Shown piece after piece: positions 17,983-26,121 of a DNA stretch of 64,000 nucleotides (position 1 is its first letter; the number at the start of each line of letters is the position of its first letter). The notes under the pieces were generated by a model, which searched no databases, was not told where the DNA came from, and saw only the letters and a list, made by a program, of their open reading frames with translations. Made by a program: the position numbers and the translations under genes. The stretch comes from Catenulispora acidiphila DSM 44928 (lineage in GTDB: Bacteria; Actinomycetota; Actinomycetes; Streptomycetales; Catenulisporaceae), in contig NC_013131.1 in assembly GCF_000024025.1 (NCBI RefSeq), forward strand, positions 5,704,001-5,768,000. Reading direction: 5' to 3'.

Positions 17983-18927
17983 TCACGCCTCAGGGGCGAC
18001 GATGACGACCTTGCCGCTGGGCAGTTCCCCTGCGGCAGCCTGGGCGTGCACGGTCTGCAGGTCGGCCAGCGGCACCCGGCGGGCGACCTCGACGCGCAGC
18101 TCGCCGCGGTCGATCAGGTCCACGAGGTGCGAGAGCTGCTGGGCGTCGCTGCGGACGAACAGGTCGATGCCGCGCACGCCGCGCTCTTCATCGCTGGGTG
18201 CGGGCATCCAGACCGTGGTGTTGACCAGGACGCCGCCGTTGTTGATCAAGCCGAGCAGCGCGGCCAGCTGCGCCGGCTCGATCGGTGCGAGGTTCAGGAT
18301 CACATCGACCGGCGCGGTCGCCTCGGTGACCGCGGAGGTGGTGTGGTCGACGACCTCGTCGGCGCCGGCTGCCTTGACCCGGTCGGCGCTGCGCGGGCTG
18401 GCGGTGGCGACGACGTGCGCGCCGGCGTTCTTGGCGAGCTGCACGGCGTAGCCGCCGACCGCTCCGCCCGCGCCGTTGATCAGGACGCGCCGGCCAGCGG
18501 TGAGCTTCGCGTGGTCGAACAGCGCCTGCCAGGCGGTCAGTCCCACGGCGGGCAGCGCCGCGGCGTCGGCCAGCGGGACGGTGGTCGGCGCCGGTGCGAG
18601 GATCGCGGCCGGAGCGAGGACGTACTGCGCGGCCGCGCCGGCGTCCGTCATCGGCAGGAACCCGACGACATGGTCCCCGACCTCGAAACCGGTCACGCCC
18701 TCGCCCAGCGCGGCGATCGTGCCGGACACGTCGATACCCGGCGTGTGCGGGAGCGCCACGGGGATCGGCTCCCGCATGAAGCCCGCTCGGATGGTGCCGT
18801 CGACGCCGTTGAACGATGTCGCCGCGACCCGGACCAGCACCTGACCCGCGCCGGGGACGGGCTGCTCGACGTCCTCGTACCGCAGGACGGTCGGGTCGCC
18901 GTACTCGTGGAAACGCACTGCCTTCAT
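17983..18927 (-). CDS. NADP-dependent quinone-reductase-like oxidoreductase (MDR family)
   Basis: Zinc-free medium-chain dehydrogenase, 314 aa. The ATG at 18927 (MKAVRFHEYG) has GCGAGGG 7 bases upstream. GroES-like N-terminal half (GQVLVRVAATSFNGVDGTIRAG) is followed by a Rossmann segment, INGAGGAVGGYAVQLAK, at about residue 150. No structural zinc cysteines, as in quinone oxidoreductases. Members reduce quinones or alpha,beta-unsaturated carbonyls with NADPH. Its promoter carries two copies of a 16-bp palindrome also found ahead of the nearby MarR gene, so it is likely in that regulon and may answer electrophile or oxidative stress. Confidence 0.88.
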   Translation of the reverse strand: MKAVRFHEYGDPTVLRYEDVEQPVPGAGQVLVRVAATSFNGVDGTIRAGFMREPIPVALPHTPGIDVSGTIAALGEGVTGFEVGDHVVGFLPMTDAGAAAQYVLAPAAILAPAPTTVPLADAAALPAVGLTAWQALFDHAKLTAGRRVLINGAGGAVGGYAVQLAKNAGAHVVATASPRSADRVKAAGADEVVDHTTSAVTEATAPVDVILNLAPIEPAQLAALLGLINNGGVLVNTTVWMPAPSDEERGVRGIDLFVRSDAQQLSHLVDLIDRGELRVEVARRVPLADLQTVHAQAAAGELPSGKVVIVAPEA

Positions 18928-18956
18928 CACAATCCCTCGCCTCTTCACCGCCATGT

Positions 18957-18972
18957 GCTTCGTTTTCGAAGC
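18957..18972. promoter_or_regulatory. Palindromic operator copy 1 (MarR regulon candidate)
   Basis: GCTTCGTTTTCGAAGC, set inside a longer perfect inverted repeat: 18952-18962 (CATGTGCTTCG) pairs with 18967-18977 around TTTT. It lies 30 bp upstream of the oxidoreductase start. Confidence 0.65.
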
Positions 18973-18990
18973 ACATGGGAACCCTAGCAC

Positions 18991-19006
18991 GCTTTGAATT
19001 CGAAGC
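18991..19006. promoter_or_regulatory. Palindromic operator copy 2
   Basis: GCTTTGAATTCGAAGC, one mismatch from a perfect dyad, 34 bp (about three helical turns) from copy 1. Confidence 0.65.
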
Positions 19007-19104
19007 AAATCGCGCGCCGGATGATCCCCGCAGAACCTGCTGGGACCGCCGCGCGCCCTCCGATGGATCAAGCGTGGCGCGATCCGGAAGCCGGATGAAG
19101 GCCG

Positions 19105-19133
19105 AACTTGTCCACGGACAAGTTGTCCGTGGA
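19105..19133. promoter_or_regulatory. Two nested perfect palindromes
   Basis: AACTTGTCC (19105-19113) pairs with GGACAAGTT (19116-19124); overlapping this, TCCACGGACAA (19111-19121) pairs with TTGTCCGTGGA (19123-19133). The element lies between the HTH gene stop (19196) and the oxidoreductase start. It could be a terminator-type hairpin for the HTH operon or a TetR-type operator. No other feature is seen in 19007-19195. Confidence 0.5.
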
Positions 19134-19195
19134 TGACGAGGCAGGAAGGGCAGCACTGGTGCGTGCCGGCGCGGAAGGCGGCTGGGAGGCGCCCC

Positions 19196-20101
19196 TTAGA
19201 TCAGCGCCTCGGCACCGCTGCCGCTGCCCCTGCTGTCGCCGTCGCCGCTGCCGCTGCTGTCGCCGGCGCCGTCGCCGCTGCCGTCAGCGGGGATCAGGCG
19301 CTGAAGCTTCTCCTCGCTCGCCGAACCGGGCTCGGCCATGAAGACCAGCAGGTCCTGGCCCTCGTCGGGGTCGTAGAGCCGCCGGCTGTACATCTCCAGA
19401 TCGCCCAGCACCGGATGCCGGTAGCGCTTGAGTTCGTGGTGGTGCGTGACGTCCACCTCGTGGCGCCGCCAGACCTCGGCGAAGGCCGGACTGACCGCCA
19501 GCAGCGCCTCGACGATCTCTCCGGCGGTGCCCGTGGGGTCGGCCGTGTACGCCGCCCGCAGGTCCACGGTGAAGACCCGGCCGCGCAGATCGTGGTCCTC
19601 GGGCGGATAGATGGCGCGTTGCGCCGGGTCGGTGAACCAGCGGTAGACCAGGTAGCGGGACATCCCGCTGAACCGCGTGTAGTCACCGAACAGGGCGACC
19701 GCACCGGGAGTCTGGAGCAACGCCTCGCCGAATCGCGAGAACACGATCGCGGGCGTGTCCCCCAGCCGCTCGACGATGCGCGTGACGGCGGGACTGACGC
19801 GCTCGTCGCGCAGGCTGCGCCGCGGCGCCGAGTGCCCGCCGAGCGCGAACAGGTGCTCGCGCTCGCTCGGGCTGAGCTTCAGGCCCTGCGCCAGGGCGGC
19901 GAGTATCGGCTCGGACGGCATCGGACCACGCCGCTGCTCGATCCGGCTGTAGTAGTCGGTCGACATCCCGGCCAGCATCGCGACCTCTTCGCGGCGCAGC
20001 CCGCCGGCCCGGCGCCGGGAGCCGCGCGGAAGCCCGACGTCCTCCGGCTGCAACGCCTCGCGGCGGGCGCGGAGAAAGTCCGCCAGTAGCGCCCGGTCCA
20101 T
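19196..20101 (-). CDS. MmyB-like XRE-family regulator
   Basis: Helix-turn-helix regulator, 301 aa. N-terminal XRE domain with GGLRREEVAMLAGMSTDYYSRIEQRRG (in two adjacent helices) and the linker RDERVSPAVTRIVERLGDTPAIV, then the MmyB ligand-binding domain (residues 105-270; RYLVYRWFTDPAQRAIYPPEDHD, LYDPDEGQDLLVFMAEPGS), which in structural work on the family binds fatty-acid-like ligands. An unusual C-terminal tail of Ser/Gly/Asp repeats (SGSGDGDSRGSGSG) follows. Third gene of a same-strand run (helical-repeat protein, MarR, this gene) with 15 bp to the MarR stop. Targets unknown. Confidence 0.85.
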   Translation of the reverse strand: MDRALLADFLRARREALQPEDVGLPRGSRRRAGGLRREEVAMLAGMSTDYYSRIEQRRGPMPSEPILAALAQGLKLSPSEREHLFALGGHSAPRRSLRDERVSPAVTRIVERLGDTPAIVFSRFGEALLQTPGAVALFGDYTRFSGMSRYLVYRWFTDPAQRAIYPPEDHDLRGRVFTVDLRAAYTADPTGTAGEIVEALLAVSPAFAEVWRRHEVDVTHHHELKRYRHPVLGDLEMYSRRLYDPDEGQDLLVFMAEPGSASEEKLQRLIPADGSGDGAGDSSGSGDGDSRGSGSGAEALI

Positions 20102-20116
20102 CCCTCAGCCAGCCTT

Positions 20117-20623
20117 TCAGGTGGTGCGGTTGCGGGCGGCGCGCGGCTTGGCCGACCGCGGCGGATTGGCGCGCATATGGTCGCGCACACGACCCAGAAT
20201 CGCACCGAGGGCGGTGAGATCCTCGCCGGTCATCGGCTCAATCAGCAGCTGCCGCACGCGGTCGACATGCCCGGGAAGCACGCGGGCGATCAGGTCCCGG
20301 CCGGCCGCCGTGACGCTCACGATGACGCTGCGCTCGTCATCCGGCGACGGCGAGCGCGTGATCAGCCCGCGCTTGTCCAACAGCCCCACCTGATAGGTGA
20401 GCCCGCTGCGGCTGTACACGAGCCCGTCGGCCAGATCGGTCATCCGCAACCGGCCCTCAGATGCGTCCACCAGGCGGGCCAGGATCTCGAACTGCACGTA
20501 GCTCAAGTCGCCATCGGCGCGCAGATGCTCTTCCACCGCGTACTGGAGCAGGCTGCTGACTTCCATCAGGGCGAAGTACGCGCCGAGTTGCTGGGAGTTC
20601 AGGCCGGGTGTCGGATCGCTCAC
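20117..20623 (-). CDS. MarR-family transcription regulator
   Basis: Winged-helix repressor, 168 aa, GTG start. Core: AVEEHLRADGDLSYVQFEI, LRMTDLADGLVYSRSGLTYQVGLLDKRGLI and the wing RSPSPDDERSVIVSVTAAGRD. MarR proteins act as dimers and release DNA on binding phenolic or oxidising ligands. A GCTTGGAATTCGAAGG palindrome lies 16 bp upstream of the start, and two near-identical palindromes precede the oxidoreductase gene 1.7 kb away, which makes this the best candidate for their repressor. Starts 9 bp after the helical-repeat gene, so it may be transcribed both with it and from an internal promoter. Confidence 0.9.
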   Translation of the reverse strand: MSDPTPGLNSQQLGAYFALMEVSSLLQYAVEEHLRADGDLSYVQFEILARLVDASEGRLRMTDLADGLVYSRSGLTYQVGLLDKRGLITRSPSPDDERSVIVSVTAAGRDLIARVLPGHVDRVRQLLIEPMTGEDLTALGAILGRVRDHMRANPPRSAKPRAARNRTT

Positions 20624-20632
20624 CCCGCAATC

Positions 20633-22192
20633 CTAAGTGCTTGGAATTCGAAGGGCGTCGGCGATGGCCAGTGCCCCGCCGGGCACGATCGCTTCCAGGT
20701 CACCCAGGGCCATCGTCCAGCCGCCGAGGAACACGGCGCGGGCGGCCAGCCTGCGGGCGCGGGCCTGGTCGTCCGAGGCGTACGCCAATTCGGACAGCGC
20801 CCGAGCCCGCGTCCGGCCGAGGCGGATCGTGTGGGCAAGGTCCTCGGCCCGCTCCGGTTCGCCCTGCCGGGCCAGCGCGGCGGCGACCTCGACAAGCGCC
20901 TCGCCCCGCCCCCAGCGGTCGGGGATCGCCGAGACAAGAGCTTCGGCGCGCGCCGTCTCGCCGCTCCAAGCCAGCTCGTGCACGACGGCTATCAGCGCCC
21001 GACTTCGCGCCCAACGGCTCGTGAGCGCGCGAGCGAGGGTCTCGGCGCGGTCCGTGTCCCCGGACCGTGCCAGCGCTTCAACGATGTCGGCGTGTCGTGC
21101 CGCGCGCAGGTTGGGCTCGACGATCCGGTCGGCGTACGCTATGGCCCGCTCGACCTGCCCGTGCCGGGCCAGCAACAAGATCAGGGCCTCGCGCAGTGCT
21201 GAACCGTCGAAGGGGGCGCCGGAGCGGAGCAGTTCCCCGACCCGGTCGGCCACGGCGACGGCCACCTCCCGGTCGGCGGTCTCGGTGACCGCCTCCAGCA
21301 GTTCGGGCACGATCTCCGCGCCGAAGGGCGGGCGAGGGCGCGGGATGATTGTGAGATACAGGTCCGCGAAGTCGCTGTTGTCCTCAGCTTCCTGCGATTC
21401 CTGTGCCGCTACGTCTTCCGCCGCGGCGCGGATCAGGCCGTGCAGCACAGCGTCGAGGCGCTCCAGGTCGCCATTGCCGGCCTCGAAGGCCAGCACCGTG
21501 ACGAGGAAAGAGCGTTGTCCGTCGCCGTTGCGAACGAGGTCCTCCACACGATCGGCGAAGTCTTTGGCCAGGACGTCGTCCCCGGCGGCGTGCGCTATTT
21601 CCATGGACGTCAGGAGCACGCGCCCCAGCGGCACGCCGCCTGCATCCTCGGCGGCTTTGGCGGCGTATCCGAGCGCTGCGGGGAAGTCGCCGCAGTCCGC
21701 CACCGCTTTCGCCAGCCCTTCCCACGCTCCCGGCCAGTTGTGCGGATAGCGCACCTTCTCAGCCATGGCGACGGCGCGTTCGCGTTCACCGGCGTGCGCC
21801 AGCACCGGGATGAAGGCGACCAGCGCGTCGTCGTGCAGCGAGCGGTCCGTGATCGTCTCGATGAGGGCGTGCGCACCGTCCAGGTCTCCGGCCCTGCCCG
21901 CCATCAGCGCCAGAGCGACGATGTCCGCCGGCTTGAACCGGCGTGCCGACCGGACCACATCGACCGCCCGGGCGAGATGACCGCCGCTGACGAGCGCCGA
22001 CGCCAAGTCCATGCCGGCGCCCTCGTCCGCCTTCTGGTGCGCGGACAGTCGCAGAACCGTCACCAGGCACGGCACGAGACCACGCGGCAGCAGACCCTTG
22101 TCGTCGCTGCGCGGCGGAGCCATGCCCATGCGCTGATCCATCGTCCTTCTGACATAGAGGTCGACGCCCAGCTCGGCGAACCCTTTCGGCAT
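20633..22192 (-). CDS. Alpha-helical (TPR-like) repeat protein
   Basis: Cytoplasmic 519-aa protein without signal or membrane segment. From residue 60 onward it is built of about a dozen roughly 35-residue helix pairs with the pattern xxALAxxGxxxRAxxLAxxI (for example VEALARSGDTDRAETLARAL and AAALARQGEPERAEDLAHTI), a TPR/MalT-like solenoid. Such solenoids bind partner proteins or peptides. ATG at 22192 follows GAGGGGG by 8 bases; the longer open frame upstream belongs to the antisense of a neighbour. It heads the MarR/MmyB operon, so it could be a sensor or partner for those regulators. Function not recognised. Confidence 0.8.
   Translation of the reverse strand: MPKGFAELGVDLYVRRTMDQRMGMAPPRSDDKGLLPRGLVPCLVTVLRLSAHQKADEGAGMDLASALVSGGHLARAVDVVRSARRFKPADIVALALMAGRAGDLDGAHALIETITDRSLHDDALVAFIPVLAHAGERERAVAMAEKVRYPHNWPGAWEGLAKAVADCGDFPAALGYAAKAAEDAGGVPLGRVLLTSMEIAHAAGDDVLAKDFADRVEDLVRNGDGQRSFLVTVLAFEAGNGDLERLDAVLHGLIRAAAEDVAAQESQEAEDNSDFADLYLTIIPRPRPPFGAEIVPELLEAVTETADREVAVAVADRVGELLRSGAPFDGSALREALILLLARHGQVERAIAYADRIVEPNLRAARHADIVEALARSGDTDRAETLARALTSRWARSRALIAVVHELAWSGETARAEALVSAIPDRWGRGEALVEVAAALARQGEPERAEDLAHTIRLGRTRARALSELAYASDDQARARRLAARAVFLGGWTMALGDLEAIVPGGALAIADALRIPST
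20639..20654. promoter_or_regulatory. Palindromic operator copy 3, ahead of marR-like gene
   Basis: GCTTGGAATTCGAAGG, same pattern as 18957 and 18991 (GCTTNGWWTTCGAAGC). It sits inside the last codons of the upstream gene. Confidence 0.6.
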
Positions 22193-22281
22193 GCACGACC
22201 CCCTCGCCAGCGCCCGCGCCCGCGCCCGCGCCCACCACCCGAAACTGACACGATAGCGAGCGCGGCCGTCGAGGCGGGGGG

Positions 22282-23586
22282 TCAGGACACGACGATGCGG
22301 TCCACGTCCGGCGCCCAGCCGGTCGGGTTGCCGATCCGTACGGTGTTCGTGCCCGCGGTCAGGGTCACGGTCGTGGCGACCGATCCGACGGTGTCCCAGC
22401 CGCCGGTGCCGGGGGTGGTCAGGCTGGTCGCGGCGCCGCCGTTGATGCTGACGGTGAGCGAGCGGTTCTCGCCGGCGGCGTAGTAGATCGTCAGGCGGTG
22501 GCTGCCGGCCGTGGTGGCCGAGACGTTGTTGACCTGGAGGTAGTTCGCGGTGCCGTTCCCGATGTAGCCGACCAGGGCGCCGCCGGAAGCGCCGGAGGAG
22601 CTGCGGACCGCGGCCTGACCGGCCAGCGTGTTGCCGGCGGCTTCGGCTTCGTAGGACTGCGAGCTGCCACTGGTGCCGCCGATCAGGGCGGTCCAGTCGT
22701 CGTTCGGGTGGGCCAGGGTGATGGTCAGGGCGGGACAGTCCAGGCTGCTGCCGGGTGCGGGCGGCGTGCTGTCGGGGGAACTGTTGCCGGGCGCCGCGGG
22801 AGTCCAGGTGCTGCCGGTCAGGAGCTGGACGCTGCTGCTCTCGAAGGGCTTGCCGAGCAGGTCGTGGCAGTAGTAGCCGGCGCCGGTGCCCGGATCGGGG
22901 GTGGTGTAGACCTCGAACATGTCCCAGCCGAAGGGGTACTGCGACAGGTCGTAGGTACCGGAGCTGGTGTAGAAGGTGTCCCAGGCGTGGGTCTGGTAGT
23001 TGTACAGGTACGCGGTCCAGACGTTGCCCGAGGCCGAGGTCTGGTGCTCGTCGAGGTCGTAGGCGGGGTGACCGTTGACCGTGGTGGTGTAGGTGGCCAG
23101 GAAGGTCGAGTCCATCGCCGTGAGCTTGCCGACCTGATCGCGTCCGCCGCACCAGTCCCAGGCCCACAGATCCGGGCCGCTGGGCGTGTAGGCGGTGGTG
23201 ATCTCCATGCACGCGCGGCCGGGCGGCAGCGCCGTCGGGGCGTAGACGAAGTCGCCGCCGTTCGTCGGCTGGGCTCCGCCGACCACGCTTTGCAGGGCTT
23301 TGAAACCGGTGCCGACGCCGACCGGCATCGTGATGCCCCAGCTGGTGTGCAGCGTGGCGGCCGCGGACGAAGCCGCGCCGTGCCCGGCCGCAGCCGCCTG
23401 GACGCGCTGCTCGGTGAGCTGCCGGAACCGATCGGCCGCGGGACCGGCGGCCTGTCGCGCCGCCGCTCCGGTCAACCCCGGTACCACGCCGGCGGCCTTC
23501 GCAGCGCTCTGACCGGCCACGGCACCCGTCGTGGCGACGACGAGCACCACAGCAGGTATCAGACGGGACAGCAGTGGTCGTCTCAT
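22282..23586 (-). CDS. Secreted protein with C-terminal CBM6/35-like domain
   Basis: Exported 434-aa protein. ATG at 23586 with GGGAGGAA upstream; signal peptide MRRPLLSRLIPAVVLVVATT to about residue 32. Residues 80-280: a domain with many Trp/Tyr and cysteine pairs (WAWDWCGGRDQVGK, PFGWDMFEVYT, GYYCHDLLGKP) that I do not recognise. Residues 305-434: a CBM35/CBM6 beta-sandwich beginning YEAEAAGNTLAGQAAV and ending APDVDRIVVS, which binds plant polysaccharide or uronic-acid sugars in known members. No catalytic motif could be assigned. Divergent from a secreted cupin gene across 111 bp. Confidence 0.8.
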   Translation of the reverse strand: MRRPLLSRLIPAVVLVVATTGAVAGQSAAKAAGVVPGLTGAAARQAAGPAADRFRQLTEQRVQAAAAGHGAASSAAATLHTSWGITMPVGVGTGFKALQSVVGGAQPTNGGDFVYAPTALPPGRACMEITTAYTPSGPDLWAWDWCGGRDQVGKLTAMDSTFLATYTTTVNGHPAYDLDEHQTSASGNVWTAYLYNYQTHAWDTFYTSSGTYDLSQYPFGWDMFEVYTTPDPGTGAGYYCHDLLGKPFESSSVQLLTGSTWTPAAPGNSSPDSTPPAPGSSLDCPALTITLAHPNDDWTALIGGTSGSSQSYEAEAAGNTLAGQAAVRSSSGASGGALVGYIGNGTANYLQVNNVSATTAGSHRLTIYYAAGENRSLTVSINGGAATSLTTPGTGGWDTVGSVATTVTLTAGTNTVRIGNPTGWAPDVDRIVVS

Positions 23587-23697
23587 GGATTCCTCCCTCT
23601 TGTTCGGCATGTCGGACGGTGTTCGAAATACCGGCAATGTAAGGCTGCTGTGACGCCTCGTCAAAGACCGGCGAAAGTTACAGCCAAGGAGAGACCG

Positions 23698-24132
23698 ATG
23701 CACAGGATCCGCCGCGGACTCGCGCTCGCCAGCACGGTCGTCGCCGGTGTCGCCCTCACGCCGGGCGTCGCGAACGCCACGCCGTCATCAGGCGTGTCGG
23801 GCACGATCATCAGCCAGGTCACCGTCGGCGGCGAGGACTACATCCTGCGGCAGATCACCATCCAGCCCGGCGGCACCACCGGCTGGCACTGGCACGACGG
23901 CACGCTGTACGCGTACGTCGAGCGCGGCACGCTCACGCACACCGACGCGGACTGCACGACCACCGACGTCTACCGCCGGGGCGCGGTGTTCATCGAGCCG
24001 AGCGGCGCCGACCACGTGCACGTCGGGCGGAACCTGGGCACGGCGCCCCTCGTGCTGGATGTCCTCTATGTGGATCCTGCCGGCTCCCCGTTGTCAGAGG
24101 ACGCACCGAACCCGGGGTGCAGCTTCCAGTAG
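23698..24132 (+). CDS. Secreted small cupin-domain protein
   Basis: Exported 144-aa single-domain cupin. ATG follows AAGGAGAGACCG; signal peptide to ANA (about residue 27). The metal-site motif 1 is seen as WHWHDGTLYAYVERG (two His and a Glu) and motif 2 as FIEPSGADHVHVG. Cupins of this size bind a divalent metal and either a small sugar-like ligand or act as simple oxygenases. Secretion is unusual for a single cupin. Two cysteines (in DADCTTTD and NPGCSFQ) could form a disulfide. Divergent from the CBM protein; a shared promoter region (23587-23697) suggests joint control, but no operator was recognised. Confidence 0.85.
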   Translation: MHRIRRGLALASTVVAGVALTPGVANATPSSGVSGTIISQVTVGGEDYILRQITIQPGGTTGWHWHDGTLYAYVERGTLTHTDADCTTTDVYRRGAVFIEPSGADHVHVGRNLGTAPLVLDVLYVDPAGSPLSEDAPNPGCSFQ

Positions 24133-24246
24133 TGCCTTGAGTAGTGGGCCGGAACGATGCGCCTGCCCCCGCCGTAAGAGCACTGAGATCGCTGAGATCA
24201 CGATTCGACCTTCGCGCGGCAATCCCCGCGACTAGCATGGTCAGGT

Positions 24247-25461
24247 ATGGCGGCAGCTCACTCGCCGGAGGTCGAGGCTGAGGCCCGGGCCCTCGTGGCA
24301 CGGTTCGCAGAACGGCTCGATGAACTGGCTGATCTCATGGCCGCGCACATCCTGGCCGAGTCGGCCGTATTGCGTTCCTTGGTCGCCGAGCACGAGCTGC
24401 GGGTCACCTGTGCCCAGAACATCAACCAGCTGCTGACCATGCTCGGCGGGCGTCCTCCGGCCGGTTCGGCGCCGGCCGATGCCGGGCGCGCCGGAGTCCG
24501 CGACGGGGTGCCGATGTCGGCGCTGTTCGACGCCTACCAGATCGGCGCGACCTTCCTGTGGGAGGAACTGGCCGAAACCGGAGCTCACGGCGAATGGTCA
24601 GCCGCCGCGGTGATCCTGCTCGCGACCAAGTCCTGGCGGCATCTGCACGAGTTCACCACCGCCATGTCCGAGAGCTACCGCGCCGAGCTGGAGACGCGGG
24701 TCCGCAAGCAGGTCCGCAGACGGTCGGCGTTGGTGCAGGCACTGTTGGAGGGAAGCCTGGCCGAGCCCGAACTGTGGGAGGCCGCGGACCTGCTGCGGCT
24801 CCCCCACCGCGGCCCGTACGTGGTGATCGCCGCGCGGGTGGCCGGTATCGCGGAGTCGGCACTGCCGACCATCGAGCAGACCCTCGACGCCCTCGGCATC
24901 GGCTCAGCCTGGCAGCTCACCCACGACCTGGAGGTCGGCGTGGCCAGCCTGCCGCGCCCCGGCGACCAGTTCGACCGCCTGATCGAGAAGCTCGACGCCG
25001 ACGGCGCGAGCCGAGTCGGTGTCAGTCCCCTGTATGAGGACCTGGCCGCCACCTCGCAGGCCGTGCGCCTGGCGCGGATCGCCCTCCGCGGCGCCGCCAA
25101 CCCGGGCCGCGTCGTGGTCTTCGGCCGCGACCCCCTGTCGGTGGCGGCGGCCAGCGCACCGGACGTGATGGCCCGCCTGGCCCGCACGATCCTCGCCGGC
25201 CTCGACGGCATGCCGCCCGAGGACCGCCTCATCCTGCTGGACACCTTCGGAGCATGGCTCGACGGCGCCGGCTCAGCCGAGGAGGCAGCACGCCGACTCC
25301 ATGTGCACCCGAACACCGTGCGCTACCGCCTCCGCCGCCTTGAGGAACGCACCGGCCGGGCATTGTCGGACCCGCGGCATGTGGCGGAGCTGAGCTTGGC
25401 CTTCGAAGTTAAGCGCGGGTGGGAGTCAGGGGCGGCAGTCGCGGAGTCGCACAGCGGGTAG
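24247..25461 (+). CDS. PucR/CdaR-type transcription regulator
   Basis: Regulator of 404 aa. N-terminal half is helical (residues 8-170, RsbRD-like sensor), the middle is a GGDEF-like degenerate PucR domain, and the C-terminus holds the PucR-type HTH: LDTFGAWLDGAGSAEEAARRLHVHPNTVRYRLRRLEE in short segments. Members respond to purine, sugar-acid or other catabolite signals. The last residues GRALSDPRHVAELSLAFEV and EVKRGWES...SHSG are re-encoded several times downstream (25462-26062), so the gene's 3' end is unit A1 of a tandem array. Target genes are unclear; it faces away from the cupin gene. Confidence 0.87.
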   Translation: MAAAHSPEVEAEARALVARFAERLDELADLMAAHILAESAVLRSLVAEHELRVTCAQNINQLLTMLGGRPPAGSAPADAGRAGVRDGVPMSALFDAYQIGATFLWEELAETGAHGEWSAAAVILLATKSWRHLHEFTTAMSESYRAELETRVRKQVRRRSALVQALLEGSLAEPELWEAADLLRLPHRGPYVVIAARVAGIAESALPTIEQTLDALGIGSAWQLTHDLEVGVASLPRPGDQFDRLIEKLDADGASRVGVSPLYEDLAATSQAVRLARIALRGAANPGRVVVFGRDPLSVAAASAPDVMARLARTILAGLDGMPPEDRLILLDTFGAWLDGAGSAEEAARRLHVHPNTVRYRLRRLEERTGRALSDPRHVAELSLAFEVKRGWESGAAVAESHSG

Positions 25462-26062
25462 CGAACCAGCCGGGCATCGAGGTCAAGCGCGGGTGGGAGT
25501 CGGAGCCAAGGTCGGCGGTCGCGGGATCGCACAGCGGGTAGCGAACCGGCCGGGCATTCTCGGACCCGCGGCATGTCGCGGAGCTGAGCCTGGCCTTCGA
25601 GGTCAGACGCGGGTGGGAGTCAGGGGCTTCGGTCGCGGAGTCGCACAGCGGGTAGCTAACCAGCCGGGCATCGAGGTCAAGCGCGGATGGGAGTCGGAGC
25701 CAAGGTCGGCGGTCGCGGGATCGCACAGCGGGTAGCGAACCGGCCGGGCATTCTCGGATCCGCGGCATGTCGCGGAGCTGAGCTTGGCCTTCGAAGTTAA
25801 GCGCGGGTGGGAGTCAGGGGCGGCAGTCGCGGAATCGCACAGCGGATGGCTAACCAGCCGGGCATCGAGGTCAAGCGCGGATGGGAGTCGGAGCCAAGGT
25901 CGGCGGTCGCGGGATCGCACAGCGGGTAACGAACCGGCCGGGCATTCTCGGACCCGCGGCATGTCGCGGAGCCGAGCCTCGCCTTCGAGGTCAAGCGCGG
26001 GTGGGAAGGCAGGGTCGGCGTCGGAATCAGAGTCGGCGGTCGCGGAGTCGCACAGCGGGTAG
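25348..26062 (+). repeat. 194-bp tandem array of the regulator's 3' end (3.5 copies)
   Basis: Two alternating sub-units, A (114 bp) and B (80 bp): A1 25348-25461, B1 25462-25541, A2 25542-25655, B2 25656-25735, A3 25736-25849, B3 25850-25929, A4 25930-26062 (133 bp, diverged). A-to-A spacing is exactly 194 bp. Each A, read in its own frame, again encodes SDPRHVAELSLAFEV and EV(K/R)RGWES, and most sub-units close with SHSG and a stop; in A3 the stop codon is TGG. B encodes IEVKRGWESEPRSAVAGSHSG in two parts and lacks the SDPRH segment. Differences among copies are largely silent. 194 is not a multiple of 3, so copies are out of frame with one another. No separate gene is supported in 25462-26121. 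Confidence 0.9.
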
Positions 26063-26121
26063 CGGCTAGCCTGGGGCAGATGCCCCCGGTGGTCGGGCTC
26101 GGGGCGGAAGGGGTGGGAGCC

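Noticed and set aside
25348-26062. CRISPR-like array
   Set aside because: Repeats are 80-114 bp and directly adjoin without unique spacers; they derive from the neighbouring coding end.
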